A DNA stretch of 64,000 bases from Prostheceraeus crozeri (taxonomy: Eukaryota > Platyhelminthes > Polycladida > Euryleptidae), in assembly GCA_907163375.1 (NCBI GenBank), contig CAJQUW010005765.1, forward strand, positions 62,001-126,000. The letters run 5' to 3'. Within the stretch, counting starts at the first letter, position 1. Each line of letters opens with the position of its first letter. The translations under genes were made by a program, and so were the position numbers. This document shows positions 21,709 to 34,309 of the stretch, piece after piece. The notes beneath the pieces are model-generated. The model was given only the letters and a program-made list of their open reading frames with translations, made no database searches and was not told the origin of the DNA.

Positions 21709-23370
21709 CAGATTGTTTCATAAAAAATGGATCACCCTTAAACATCGCCTTAACTTCAACTTTGTCTAACTCCGCCAAACTTAAACGAATTTCTCTGAAA
21801 TTCGTAAGATATGTCAGTTGTGCTTACTAATATCATTGTTGGAAATTTCAAGCATGAATATTGAGTTGTTTTCCTGTTATAGATAAAAAAGTAGTAGATA
21901 ATTTGATCTTCATTTAGCAATGTTACACAAAATCATACCTCAATCTTATAAAATTACATTTGTTTCCTTTGGTATGTAATATGTTGTTCTACAAGGCAAA
22001 AGCTATCAACCAAAACAAAAATAAAGAAAATCGGTCAATCAGAGCCAGTATAGCACCATTATTCATCAACAATAATGTAACTGCTACATGTGATTAACTG
22101 GACTTCATGTTCCATAGCTTCCTGACTTCGTTGCGGTGGTTGTGTTGGGCAGCACTCCTGATTGCTTTCAGCTAGAAATCTATCTCTTACCGGTTGAAAA
22201 CAATACAAAGCACAAATGAACAATAACGAGGTCGCATTCACAAAAGGCAAAGTGTCAGCCTTGCTAGAACTAGAGTTTTCTTTGCGAGCTACAAGCAAGC
22301 GACTAAATGTCCCTTACACAAATGTGCATCGATGGCATAATGATGATTTTCGACTCTGTCGTAAAGAGGGCTCTGGCCGTCCACGCAAAACATCCAAACG
22401 TAGAGACCGCCTAATTTTGAGATTTGTTAAAGTTGATCCAAGTCTCTCGTTAACTGAGATGGCTGCACTAGTCTCGTCTATTTCTAAGTCCACTATTCGT
22501 AGAAGACTTATTGAGTCGAATTTCAAGAGCTGTAAGATGCCCTCTCAGATCGAATTATCAGATCAGGATACAAAAAGACGTCTCAGATGGGCAATGAGTC
22601 ATTGTCACTGGCGAAATCAATGGGAACGGGTTGTCTGGTCTGATGAGGCATCAGTCCGTCTGAAGGATAGTGATGGTCAATTGAGATTATGGATAAAATC
22701 TGATCAGGAAATTCCGAGACATCTACATCGTCCCCGGGTACAAGGTGGTGCGACTCTACTGATTTGGGCTGGTATTTGGACCAATGGCCGCTCTGAACTT
22801 TACATACAGCAAGGAACCATGAATTCTGAACGCTATGTGAATGTTTTACGAATGAACATTGGCCAAATGACAGATCAACTTGGTGATCCATCGACTTGGT
22901 TATTTATGGATGATAATGCTACGTGTCACAGGAGTAGTAGTGGAGTCAACTTATGCAAGTCTCAATTAGAGCTTAGGACATTATCTTGGCCAGCTCGTTC
23001 TCCTGATCTGAATCCCATAGAAAAGTATGGAGTATTCTAAAACGTAACGTTCGTCGTTCACTGCTACCTACAGATGGCGTATCACAACTTACGTCACTGT
23101 TGAAAAGAGAGTGGAGAAAGTTAGATCAGTCAAAAATCAACGATATCATCGAATCAATGCCAAGACGAATTGGTAATGTCATTGACAATAAGGGTAGGGC
23201 CACAGAATATTAGCTTCTTAAGAACCGTTACTGTATCATAGCTTATCAGATTATATAAAGACATTTAAATATATTAGGGACATGAAATAACATGAAAAAT
23301 GCTTTCTGTATCATACTTATGTTTTATTTAGTCAAATTTTAGGATGATCCACTTTTTATGAAACGGACTG
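21709..23370 (+). mobile_element. Tc1/mariner-type transposon (1,662 bp)
   Basis: Inverted ends of about 30 bp begin CAG and share GTTTCATAAAAA then TGGATCA. TA flanks both ends (21707-21708 and 23371-23372). One transposase gene fills the centre on the plus strand. Ends match at most positions and only one frame break is seen in the gene, so the insertion is relatively young. Confidence 0.9.
22216..23213 (+). pseudogene. Tc1-family transposase, one frameshift
   Basis: The start ATG at 22216 opens a frame that runs to 23040. An N-terminal helix-turn-helix (about residues 10-50) is followed by a GSGRPRKTSKRRDR basic motif typical of Tc1 proteins. The catalytic acids are visible in VVWSDEASV, FMDDNATCH and SPDLNPIE. 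The spacing between the second and third acids is 35 residues, where classic Tc1 has 34. One missing base just after the NPIE motif (about 23024) shifts the frame; the other frame continues with WSILKRNVRRSLLP and ends MPRRIGNVIDNKGRATEY at TAG 23211-23213. Apart from that break the gene looks complete, about 330 codons. Confidence 0.88.
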
Positions 23371-23372
23371 TA

Positions 23373-23869
23373 TAATATTTCATCATGATTTAGCAACATA
23401 GGAAGCAACATAGGTGCAGTTAGAATTGCTGCTTGCTCAAAGCGATCAAAGAGTTCTAGAAAACTCATTTCATCATGGAATAAAATGAAACCAGGTACTC
23501 TGCACTATTTAAATCACACCATCCGCGACGGCGCGACAGATTGACGTAATCATTTTTTTAGAAGTGTAAGTCGTTGTCACAACAGTAACCTTATAATCAC
23601 AGAACAGACATCAGTCGGAAATCAACGCTGTCCAGTGACCGATAGTTTTGTTTGCATAATAGTTATGATTGACAATCAACGTTCGAGTTCACGCACATCA
23701 GTCAGCAACAGTGCTCACTAGTTAGAGAAATGTGAAAATTACATCATCATCCGCTGAGTGGCTTGAAAATGCGATCTTTCGACACCGTCTCAGACAGTTT
23801 CAGACAAATGCGTTGCTTGCACTTGCTGACGCTCAAGCATTATGTAATCGTTGACTTTCTGTCACATTA
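23373..23869. other. No gene seen
   Basis: Intron sequence between the Tc1 element and the next MITE, with no recognisable feature. Confidence 0.4.
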
Positions 23870-23877
23870 CCTCAACA

Positions 23878-24134
23878 CATAGAAATAAACTGTTTATCTG
23901 AAGTTCGCTAGAATGGAAATTGACTCAAGGTCGCGGCACATCCGAGGGAACTAAGTTGGGGCATGAAGAACCAATTAAAACCTTCGATTTACACATGAGA
24001 CTGATTCTAACCCAATGATACAGACGTTGGCAGGTGTATCTAAATGAAAATGCGTGCGATTTATGTGCCGCTATTGTGCATTGCATGAAGCTTAATTTCC
24101 ATTCTAAGAGGTTTTATTGTTGTCAATTTCTATG
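23878..24134 (+). mobile_element. 257-bp MITE with CATAG ends, copy 2
   Basis: Nearly identical to 3897-4152 and in the same orientation. It is flanked by a perfect 8-bp target duplication CCTCAACA (23870-23877 and 24135-24142), different from that of copy 1, so the two are independent insertions. Confidence 0.9.
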
Positions 24135-24142
24135 CCTCAACA

Positions 24143-24767
24143 GGAGGTCAGCGACGCAATTCCAAGACGTGAGGACATGTTCAAAATCACCATATTCAAG
24201 AGCAGACCTGTAACTGGTTTGGAAATTCGTTGACTGGAGTGGACAAATGTTCGAATTCCGGAATGGAGTGGACTGATTTGAAGCTTGACCGGAATGATGC
24301 ATTATATTTTGCCAGGTTTTTCCGAACGTTTAACCCTGGACTAGGGAACAGCGAATCGACAAATTTAGAGCATAGAGAACATGCATAGATCTCTGTCTGC
24401 GCCTGTGAAAGTTTTTGTCATATATAAAGTATCTTCACTATTATATGTTAAGTATATTTATGGATCTAGTCATTTTGGTCGACAAGATATCCTTAAAAAA
24501 GCGTTCATTTCATCGACGAATCAAACGCAGAATTCTATGGTCCATTTCGCTAATGCTTCATTTGTTCGAAAAAATGATCATCAGATTATCAATGTATTTC
24601 TTTTCTGTGACCAAGGAGGTCTAGATATCTATAATTGTCTAATATTATAGATATTTAGACTTCCTTGTCTGTGACATGGATTATTATGGTATAAATCATG
24701 GAAATCCCAAACCTTGAGATCCATCTATGTATGCTGCGCATAGACAGATCTTAAGTATGCCTAAATT
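24143..24767. other. No gene seen; one AT-rich hairpin
   Basis: A hairpin at about 24616-24663 has arms GGAGGTCTAGATATCTATAA and its near-complement. Part of it (CCAAGGAGGTCTAGATATC) recurs in reverse at about 51537-51562, so it marks another small dispersed repeat. Nothing else is supported. Confidence 0.45.
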
Positions 24768-24931
24768 CATGGACTCCTAGATATATAACATCTGGACTAT
24801 CACCAAAATGTAAGCTGTACATCAGAGGGCTAATCTCTTGCACATTGTGTTATAAAACAATTTACATTCTTTTGAATTTACAATTGCATAATAAATAAAA
24901 TTTACATTTCTGGCAGTAATGGTAACAGTAA

Positions 24932-25016
24932 CCAAATATAATGCCTCAAGTGAGGACATCTATTCTATAAATTCTATATCAAGAATAGATGTCCGCACTT
25001 GAGCATTATATTTGGT
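24932..25016. repeat. Short foldback
   Basis: Arms of about 34 bp (CAAATATAATGCCTCAAGTG and onward, with one main mismatch) face each other around a 16-bp AT loop. As RNA it would form a strong hairpin. Its family is unknown. Confidence 0.75.
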
Positions 25017-25171
25017 AAATATTCGCAGTAAAAGATACAATAACGTAGGCATTGGCATTCTACGCACTTCTAAGTGTATTAATTTTGAGATCGCTACCTT
25101 TGAAGCTAAATATTTGTATTTTTATTTATTGAGCCAGATGTCTAGCACCATGCAGTTCCCGCCAATATTTA

Positions 25172-26549
25172 CAGTGGTGGCCATTAATTTAATGACGCAC
25201 TTATCCAATTTCTGTTACTGCTCTAACACTTTTGTTTTTTAAGCTTATTGAAGCTTTAGTGACACGATGAGTCACTCATCATTCTTGTTATAGTTAGCTC
25301 TACGTCACGACCTTGTTTAGGGACGCCCACTGTCCTGGTTGCAAGACATTCCAAAGTATAATACAAATACTCACTGATGAGCTGTCACAATCCGAGAATG
25401 GGCAAAGCAAAGAGCATCAAGTCAACTGTGAGAGCGCAGATAGTCGCCTATCATGAAAATGGTCGTAGTAAACGTCATATTGCGAACACATTCAATGTAT
25501 CAAAGACTGCTGTACATCAAACCATTGTGAAGTATCGCGAAGAGAAATCCTTTAGCGACCGTCCACGATCAGGTGCACCGAAGAAAACAACAGCGAGGGA
25601 TAGCCGCCTTATCCGCCGAGAAGTCCAAACTCAACCATTCATTTCAAGCAATTCTGTTTCCAAAGTGTTAGCTGATCATGGAACTGTATTATATCCCAGA
25701 TCTGTTCGTAGACATTTGGCTCAAGTGAATCTTCACTCGTGCAGATTCGCGAGAAAACCACTACTAACCGCAAAAATGAAGAAATTTCGACTTGCATGGG
25801 CCCGACGCTGTAAGAATTGGACGGTGGATCAATGTAGCAAAGTTCTTTGGTCCGACGAGTCAACTTTCCAGTTGTTCAAACGGTCTTGTCCTGTTCGACG
25901 ACCTAGCGGAGAGCGCTACAATCCTCGATTTGTGACTCCAACACTAAAGCATCCTCCTGCGATAATGGTGTGGGGATGCCTCAGTGCTCAAGGTCGTGGA
26001 GGTCTCACGTTTATGGCAAGAAACGAAAGGATGAATCACTCCAAGTACGTGGAGGTATTGCAGGAGAAGCTGATAAATTAATAATATTGTCACAACTGCG
26101 AAATATTTCGGCATGACTCTGCTCCATGCCAGAAAGCGGCATCAGTGACAACATGGCTTTCTACCAACAGCATCGAGGTTCTCGATTGGCCTGGTAACTC
26201 ACCAGACCTGAATCCAATCGAGAACCTCTGGCAATCCGTCAAACTCAGGGTGTCGAAGAAATCTCCTTCCACATTGAGTGATCTTCAAAATGCTATTCGA
26301 GAACCATGGGTGTTAGAAATATCATCGGACATGTGTCAAAACTTGGTGACATCAATGCCAAGAAGAATTGTCGCAGTGATGAAAGCTGGTGGCGGAACCA
26401 CCAAGTATTGATTATTTTATTATCCTTATTATAAAAAATAATGGAATTCATTAGTTTTCAATCTGCTGAAGAGGCATTTGATTAAAAGCCCATTTATCAC
26501 AACTTAACTATTTACTTGTATTGTGGTCTGAAATTTATGGCCACCACTA
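25172..26549 (+). mobile_element. Tc1-type transposon (1,378 bp)
   Basis: The ends read CAGTGGTGGCCATTAATTT and, inverted, TAGTGGTGGCCATAAATTT, with TA outside both (25170-25171 and 26550-26551). Inverted similarity continues outward (CCGCCAA and TCTAG words, to about 25140 and 26570), so the real element may be slightly longer. It encodes one broken transposase. Confidence 0.85.
25398..26411 (+). pseudogene. Tc1 transposase with two in-frame stops
   Basis: The start at 25398 (MGKAKSIK) is typical of Tc1 proteins; an in-frame ATG also lies at 25377. Paired helix-turn-helix domains are followed by a DRPRSGAPKKTTARD linker. The catalytic triad is in VLWSDESTF, FRHDSAPC and SPDLNPIE, with 34 residues between the last two acids. 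Two consecutive TAA codons at about 26079-26084 break the frame just before the second acid; reading then continues in the same frame to TGA 26409-26411. The region around the stops (YCHNCEIFRHD) also looks altered. Confidence 0.88.
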
Positions 26550-26570
26550 TAAGTTTGGCGGTACTAGACT

Positions 26571-28534
26571 CAGAAAGATTACGCGATGTAGCACTAATGT
26601 AAAAAAAAGAAATTGAAAGATAGGTACCTATGAAAAATGTTATTTTTTCTGAGATTTTGCACCATATGTAAATTGCATGTGCATGCATGCATTGCATATT
26701 AGCCATTCAATTTGTCAGATAGGATGGTATCTAAACCCCTTTCGCAAATTAAAACAAAAAATAGTGTTTTAAAAGAATAAAAGAAAATTATGTGAGAGAG
26801 ATATCTTGGCCATGAAATGTGATTTGACTTTGATATTATTGTCGCACCTTTAAATTTACCTTTTGTAAATGATACAGCTGAAGCGGCCAGAACGGCGAAA
26901 TAATTATTCTGTTTAAATAACTTTCGATTATTTTTCTTATTCCGTTATATTCGCGCGTCGAATTGTTCTTTAGGTACATGTATAATATAATGATTTCAAT
27001 GAAAAGAAAATTTCAAAGCGATTAAATCCAACTTTATGTGACAATTCTGAAACTTCCCTACAGCATCGTTTAAGCTTTTATCATTTAGAGATCACAGTGC
27101 ACTGGAAACATAAGCAATGTCTTTTCATTTCATAAAATCTATTTCGTCATGAAGTAGCGTCGTCCTTGCAATTTAATTGCCTGAATGAATTCTCTACCAC
27201 AGCAGTATATTCGACTATTCGATTCTTTTGTAGTATATTTCACATATCATTTATAAAACCACATGCTCATTGTTCGAATAATTTTGCACGGTGTACATGT
27301 ATAGGCAGGAGAAATTAATAAGAAGTTTTATCGGTCGCATGTAGCGATAATACACTATACAGAAATGTCTTTCTCATTCACCTGATGATGCGCACAGGTT
27401 GTGCATGAAATATTGTGTCCTCTGTTCTTTTGGGATTTAGGATCAAAAGAAGACCAATGTCACAAGTTCACGGCATTTGTTATATCTTCAAGAAACAACC
27501 ACTTTTCAACTAGAAACAGCTAGCCAAAGACGACATCTTTCACTGTCTTTGCAGCTAGCTATTTTCTGCTATTCTCCAAATTTGAATTAGCATGCTCTAA
27601 AGAACATTTCGCACGAGTCACATTTTTGGACATTGAAAACATATAAGTACTTACACGTGTCAACCACATAATGATTGTCTTCAATTAAATCGGTATCGCA
27701 GTTTATCATTTTGCGAGGAATGACCAATACCGTTGATGTCTGGTAGAAGTATGTTGTATTTTTGAAATAGCTTAATTTTATATAAGATGAAAGTACGGTA
27801 TTTAACAAAGTTGCGAATTCAGAATACCAATAATCTATTGGAAAATTGCAACCGGTAACTTGATGACTCTGCCATCTCTTCATGAAGTGGGCAAATTTCA
27901 TCAGCGATTATTATCTGAGCATTTAATTCACGTTTCTTTATGCTTTCACAAAAATCTGTGCATGAACTATTTTCAATGATACTGTAAATTGTGTTCCTTG
28001 TAACGAATTAGGGACTATACTGTATATTTGAGTTTCTTTCTATTAAATATAACAAATCCGGCTGGTATCCTTTCACTCTTCAATTTTCTCCTTAAGTAAT
28101 TTCAAATGGCTGTTTCATGTTTCATAATTCCATTTTCCTTCTACAAGCGTTGGAGCATTGGGTCGAATGTAGGTGCCGCAATTTATCTCTGTTGATTTCG
28201 AATATCATCACAATAATATGCCAGTAGCTCATTGTTTTCTCTTCCTTTTGGACGGAGTTTCTGCATTGATTGACATGTTCAGAATGGGCGACACTTGGCC
28301 ATCGTGTCCTGGGATTCCTTGTTGGTATGGATTCCTTTAGAAGAATTCTTTCAAACCACTTTTTCATGATCTCATTACTCTTTACAAAATATTTATGTCA
28401 ACTGTTGCAATCTTGAGCTCAGTATTTACTTTACCACTTTCACATTTTGTCATCTGATTTTGCAACAAAGTAGCTGATAAACATGAATGCTGGACTCTGA
28501 TGTACGCAAAAATTTTGAACTTTGCTTGGCTGAC
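26571..28534. other. No recognised gene
   Basis: Intron sequence. Minus-strand frames at 27901-27587 and 28367-28122 have no motif I know. No RNA gene or clear repeat seen. Confidence 0.4.
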
Positions 28535-28565
28535 AGTCCAGGTGTTATATATCTAGGAGTCCATG

Positions 28566-29389
28566 GCATTATCTATATAAAGGCTCAAATCAAAATTTGA
28601 ATGGATAACATAATTTGCGCTATTCATTAGTCTGCTTCCGTAATTTGATATGATGGAGGAAGTTTCAGGAAACAAAGCATCAAAAGATGAACCTCTGTTC
28701 ATTTGTTTGTAATAAATCTGCAGTAGTGACAGAAAGAGAAACGATAAAACCTACTAAAGATAATTCAAAGAAATGCAAAGCATATGAGCATCACTAAATG
28801 TGTGTCGAACAAAACGACCATCTCCATATCCCTATCTTCATTATAATGTCTTTATTTTTCTGAGATAGTTGAGTCTACTACACTACTTTGCCTATTTCGA
28901 ATGACGCTAGATTATGAGTTAGATAGCGGATGTTGACTTGACAATAAAAAGAAGTAGTTGGATAATACAGACTATGTTTGTAACTTGAGACTGGTGGGAA
29001 AAAGTCCTTCAGATCTCATGTGGGACTGGAAACGAAAACTCCATCGGTCTTTCATATGCTCAAATGAGTCTGGGAAAGTACGCATCTTCATCCGTTAAAG
29101 ACAAGTAGATTCTAGATATCTTTTCTGTTTTACTTTTAAGAAAGCAAAAACAGAATTTTTAAACAGTGAGTAATTTCTCTAACTGTTTGCATTTACCACC
29201 CACCCTTCTCAAATTTATCTACGCCGAATTCACGGAGGTGCAGAGAATGCTAAAATATGTAGACTTCTTAAATTCGTCACTGAAAGTCATACAAGTGCAT
29301 GTACTTTGTCTTACTGGAGCCTTCTTCATTCAGTTTGGGAAACAACTTCCCTTCAAACAGTGGATAACATGGGGGAATGGTTGTATGTC
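28566..29389. other. No gene seen
   Basis: A block at about 28893-28945 is similar, inverted, to 40700-40755 (AACTCATAATCTAGCGTC), another small dispersed repeat. No coding region. Confidence 0.4.
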
Positions 29390-30840
29390 CGCGTGTTCAT
29401 TAGATCCAGGTTCCGATCCGCTTTTGAACTACCTAAATAGTGGCGCTTGTAGGTAGTGCTCACTGAATACTGAAATACTACTCGCCGATAGAAGCTACAG
29501 CCGAGTTCTAGACGCCTGTACATAGCCTGGTTTGCCCGGGTCGTCCGGGAGCGTAGTGGTACCCTGGTGGAGGAAATGCCACCGAAACAATTTCCGCATC
29601 CACACTGAATGGAGGCGGTAAATTCACCAAATCTTCTATTACCTTGATGGAAAGTCATGCGACAAGGCTCTCATGCCAACCCAGGTAGAAAGGGTTGGAG
29701 CAATATCCGGTCAACATTAGTAACTGCTTACCCCTGTCTTATATTCCCGGACCTGGTAAAGGTGCAACATGTGCCCTCATCCTTTTAAATCACCGTGTGT
29801 TGACTCACCTCGACGCAGGATCTGGAGCAGTACGAATATTATCTGCAGACTTCTCAAAGGCCTTCGACAAACTAAATCATTCATCGATTGTCTCGGCGTG
29901 CATTTGACTGGGCTTACCGCTGCAGGCATGCCATTGGATCCAGGACTTTCTTTCCAACCGGACCCAAAGTGTGAAATTCAATGGTGATTTTTCCCCAACA
30001 TCTCCAGTTACAATCGGTGTTCCCCACGGCAGCGTCATTGGGCCAGTGCTGTTTTGCATAGCCGTCGACCACTACAGTCCGCAATTAAACAACTCCAAGC
30101 TTATTCGTTATGCTGATGACTTCTCTCTTCTGCACTTCATCAACAACTCTAGCGAAGACAGACTTCAAGCTGAGTGGGATGCCCTGGAGTTTTGGTCGAA
30201 AGACATAGGACTCCCACTCAATGATGAAAAGTGTAATATTATGGACATAATTACAATCGAAAGTCTTAATCTCGCCAGTGTGTCCTTTCGCGGGTTGACA
30301 GCCTCTCACCGCTTGGTGTTATCCTTAGCACTGATTTGTGTTGGGACTGTCATGTGACTACAGTCATAAAATCAGCGTCGCGCAAAATGTTTATCATTCG
30401 CAACTTACGAAGATCAGGATGTCCGAAGGAGTGCATATTCAACGTCTACATTTCCTGCATCCGCAGCATTTTGCTGTATGCCTTTCCTGCCTTTTGCAAC
30501 TTGCCTGAGACTGTTTACCCAGCTCGAAAATGTTGAGCGGAGGGCGCTTCGGGTTGCCGGAATGTCGGTGGATGCCAAGAACGATACCCTAAGGACCGCC
30601 GGTGAGAAGCTATGTGACAACCTATTCTTACAGATGGCATCCAACGACGCCCATTCCCTCCGCAGTATTTTCTACCTCGCCCATTAAGATCGAGGTTGAA
30701 TCTCCCCATTATGCGGCCTAAAGCACGCTGCAAAAGACTCGGCAGATCCTTCATCAAGTACTGCCCTTAGCCCAATTTTCTTAATATCTTTCTCTTTTTC
30801 CATGTAATGTGCTTATCGATTTATTTTAGACAATAAAGAT
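29390..30840 (+). mobile_element. LINE reverse transcriptase remnant (CR1/jockey-like)
   Basis: Pieces of a non-LTR reverse transcriptase follow in order: LSADFSKAFDKLNHSSI (about 29840), GVPHGSVIGPVLF (30019), LIRYADDFSLLHF (30098, the YADD active site), WSKDIGLPLNDEKCNIMD, a thumb region with RKMFIIRNLRRSGCP, and LENVERRALRVAGMS. These lie in several frames, with shifts near 29905, 30330 and 30530. The N-terminal endonuclease is missing. An AATAAAG signal at about 30831 marks the 3' end. It is inactive. Confidence 0.85.
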
Positions 30841-30849
30841 CAGTCCATT

Positions 30850-31719
30850 CTATTCATGAAGATAGGTACTTTGACTTTGTACATGCAAGCAAATGACAGC
30901 AAAAGAATTCGAGCACTATGATGTAGACTAATCCGTGCATAAGCTTGAGCTAGCCCAGACCTGGGACTGGAAAAGCTTGGACATCATGTTCACAATCCTA
31001 CGCTCGGGCTCAAATTTTTCCTGAAACCGAACCATCTGGAAAATATGTTACAGGCACTATAGCTGCTTTGGATAATTCTTGTGTAACAACCGCCTTGAAC
31101 CCTCCTACAAAGAAAATCCAACATCACCAGACGGAAACAGATGGATTCAACAGAAGTGAACCGATTGGAGATTTTTCGAATCAAGTCGTATCTCAAAGAT
31201 TCACATGTCCCAAACATAAGCGGTTTACCAAGGACCAGAACGTTATCTCATCAAAACCAATGATGTCACGATTGCTCATTTTAGTGTTCTGAAATCGGTT
31301 TGTCTCCGTCATTAATTTAGATTTATACCGTAGAAGTGAAAACCATACCCAAATTGATACACACACTCGTTTTCGTGAATATGAAATTAAATTAGTTTTA
31401 TATTTGTCCCACATTTAGCAGTGAGCACATTACAGGGAAATACAACGAAGCATAGGCCGCAAGAGACTGCAAACATCACATCATCTAGAAACTTTCCCGA
31501 TTTTCTTCTTTCATGAAATCTTACTACAGTTAGTGAACAGCTCGTAAATGCAGATAAAAAAGACGGAAAATTTCAAAAACACATCCACACACGCGTGTGT
31601 GCTTACGCAGAGTCTCTGAATGGGGCGCTAAATAGTTTGTTTCCTTCAATCCTTCAAACACTCAGAGTATTCTGCACTCACGACTTAAAGAAGAAGAAGA
31701 TGATGATCATAGCATTAAG
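30850..31719. other. No gene seen
   Basis: Intron sequence between two LINE remnants with nothing recognisable. Confidence 0.4.
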
Positions 31720-32410
31720 ATGTCATAGGATCAGAGAACAAGATTCCATCTCCTTCCTTGGATTGGCGGCTACGAAAGACTTGTCATTGAAACCGTGCAT
31801 CCAGTCCATCGGCAGGCAGCTCAACGCATTGGTAGTCTCTATCGTGCCAGCAGCTATCTTCCACCACAGACTGTCTGCTATCTTTACAAGTCCACTATTC
31901 GTCCTCTGATGGAGTATTGTTGTCATCTGTAGGCAGGCCCCCCACAAACGCATCGCAACCTCCTTCAGCGGGTTGAAAAACGTGTCAAGAATCTCATTGG
32001 TGAAAACATGCTAGCAAGTTGCAGCCGCTCTCCGTCAGACGGGATGTTGCTTCACTCAGTCTCTTCTACAGGTACTATTTCGGTAGAAGCAGCTCTGCAG
32101 TAAATGAGTGCGTACCCAAACCTAAGATCTTCTCCAGAAGCACACGCAGAGCTAATGCACTCACATGCTATCATGTGAGCTTAGAACGCGCACGTACTGT
32201 GAGTCGCTCGAAAAGCTTTTTTGTTCACACGGCAAAGCTTTGGAATCAGCTTCCCCAGACCACTTTCCTTGACCAATACAATCTTGATACTTTCAAGAAC
32301 AGGGCGAACAGGTTTCTGATGGGGACAGCTTAATCAGATTAGAAGGTCTGTTTTCTTATATTTATTAAAAGTACAATTTATTACATTATTACAATTATTA
32401 CAATTTATTC
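31720..32410 (+). mobile_element. 3' end of a second LINE
   Basis: The C-terminal part of a CR1/jockey-type reverse transcriptase: SFLGLAATKDLSLKPCIQS (31750), then, in shifted frames, PLSVRRDVASLSLFYRYYFG (32022), FSRSTRRANA and FFVHTAKLWNQLP, ending FKNRANRFLMGTA at TAA 32331. A short ATTACA-rich tail at 32370-32408 is typical of such 3' ends. Only about the last 200 codons are left, in three frames. Confidence 0.8.
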
Positions 32411-33261
32411 ATGGCTCAAGCTGTGCTAGGTATGAAAATTCTGTAAAAAATACTGTTATCAAATCAGGTCAACAATCGATTGACATCCAAATAGAAAATC
32501 ATCAACCTTATCAAAACATGATCTGACTCGACCTGTCGTAAACCAGCAATAATTTTGTTATCTGAACAACGACATAAAACGAACAAATGGATGGTGCAAA
32601 ATCTCGATTACACGCCATCCAAAATGTTACTCAAAATTATCATTCAGCATTACATAAATATGCATAATCACACGCAAATTTGAATTTAAACATCAAAGTA
32701 GAGAGTCAAGTGAGAATCAGAAGCGAACAAGGCAGATAATTTGGGTCAACGCTTTTTGAACAACACTCGTTGACGGACACTTCAGGGATGGCAGCAGATA
32801 AAGGAATATAACTGCATGAAAAAAGGAAAATGCCTTTTGCAAAACAAATGTCCGGCAAATAACATTGCGTATGACGCCCAAATAAATTTTCCAGTTAACT
32901 ATATTTAGAGATGATGGCTTTTAAGCCTGCACATGAACATGAAACATTACAACTAGAATTATGAGATCTCTGGAATCGTCCTTCACCTTACTCAATCGTT
33001 CCCCTAAGCCTAAGACGCCCAAATTATATGCAAGGATCAGAATAGAAAATATGAGTATTTGCCAGAGCTCATTCAAGCTCAGATATGCTAACCACAAGAT
33101 GTCGCTTTCTCATGACAAATGCTACCATGAAACTAAATTGTCTAAAGAATATTACCAACCTCCTGGGGAAGTGTTCTATGTAAATCTCTAATCCGACAAT
33201 TTGCAATGTCCCATAGCTTGTCTATGCTGTTACTGTACTTCCAATAAGTGACATTTATGAT
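32411..33261. other. No gene seen
   Basis: Intron sequence without recognisable features. Confidence 0.4.
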
Positions 33262-34309
33262 CATAGAAATTAACAATACCATAGAAAGTCCTAGAATGGA
33301 AATTGCATGAAAATTATGGCACACGCCGGGGGAACTTAGTTGCGGCAAAATGGTAATTGTGCGATCTGGCTTCCATGTTTACTGATTGACATTCATATTT
33401 ATCAAGTCAATTTGTGATCTGTATTGTTGCCCCTTGTCCAAAGATCATGTACACAAAAGCAATAGAGAATTTGCGAAATACTGCAGCGACAGGATGACAA
33501 AGAAGGAAATCTTTTAAAATGTTCTGTACGTTCATCATTTTGAAATATCGCTCCGATAATCAATCAAGAGTATAATCAGACTCTTACGCAACTTGCAATG
33601 TCGATTTACAGAACATGCATTGCTCCAGTTTGAAATTAGAGGCCAAGAAATCTTACAGTATTCATTTTACTTTGAAGGATTCCCTTGTTCAATATATTTG
33701 AACAATTTTCAAAACCTTTGCATGCTTTCGAATATCAGCTTCGAAAATATCATCACACTATATCACATAAGCCATTCAATGACTAATTGATAAGTTCCAC
33801 TGACATTTTTATTTATCTGAGTGATGATTGTCGGCAAAGAAGCTTCCAGTGTGTTTATTCTAGAAAAGCGCTAGGCTTCTTAACTCCCTAACGGAGAAAT
33901 CATCCAATAATTAGAAATTTTATCTGTGAATTCTTGAGATGTTCTTACAACCAGCACACCGACCACTTTCAATTATGACTTTGTGAACCAATTTTCAATT
34001 CGTATTCCAGTGTTGAAAAATTGGAAGATAGTTGTCAATGACTGCTACAAATAGACACACTGTATTAATCCATGGAATAGTAGGCTATTTCACATGAAAC
34101 AATGCCGCCATCTCACTTGCAATTCTCTTCATGAAACTCCTCCAATTTGCTGTCAACAACTTCCACAGCCAACTTGGCAAATAGTTTGACTATGATACAA
34201 TGTTTTAGATCGAATCTGATCTACAAACCATAGATTTTTCCATGTGCCATCATTGTACATAGGCAAGATATCCAACTTCCATTCTAGTGTATTATTATCT
34301 ACTTCTATG
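33262..34309 (+). mobile_element. 1.05-kb non-autonomous element with CATAG ends, copy 1
   Basis: It is closely similar along its full length to 51785-52826 and shares the CATAGAAAT inverted ends and the nearby CTAGAATGGAA word with the 256-bp MITEs. No coding capacity for a transposase is seen. The flanking 8 bp do not match (TTTATGAT and CCTAAATG), so its target duplication is worn away or one end has been recombined. Confidence 0.8.

Larger units (their letters stand above)
24768..28565. repeat. Inverted repeat pair 3.8 kb apart
   Basis: CATGGACTCCTAGATATATA at 24768 and its reverse complement ending at 28565 form a 31-bp pair with two mismatches (24768-24798 and 28535-28565). They could be the ends of an element now holding a nested Tc1 transposon, or two separate MITE ends. 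No matching transposase was found between them apart from the Tc1 gene. Confidence 0.5.

Noticed and set aside
24768-28565. Calling the whole 3.8 kb a single transposon
   Set aside because: Only a 31-bp inverted pair supports it. No target duplication or own transposase was found, so it is listed as a repeat pair.
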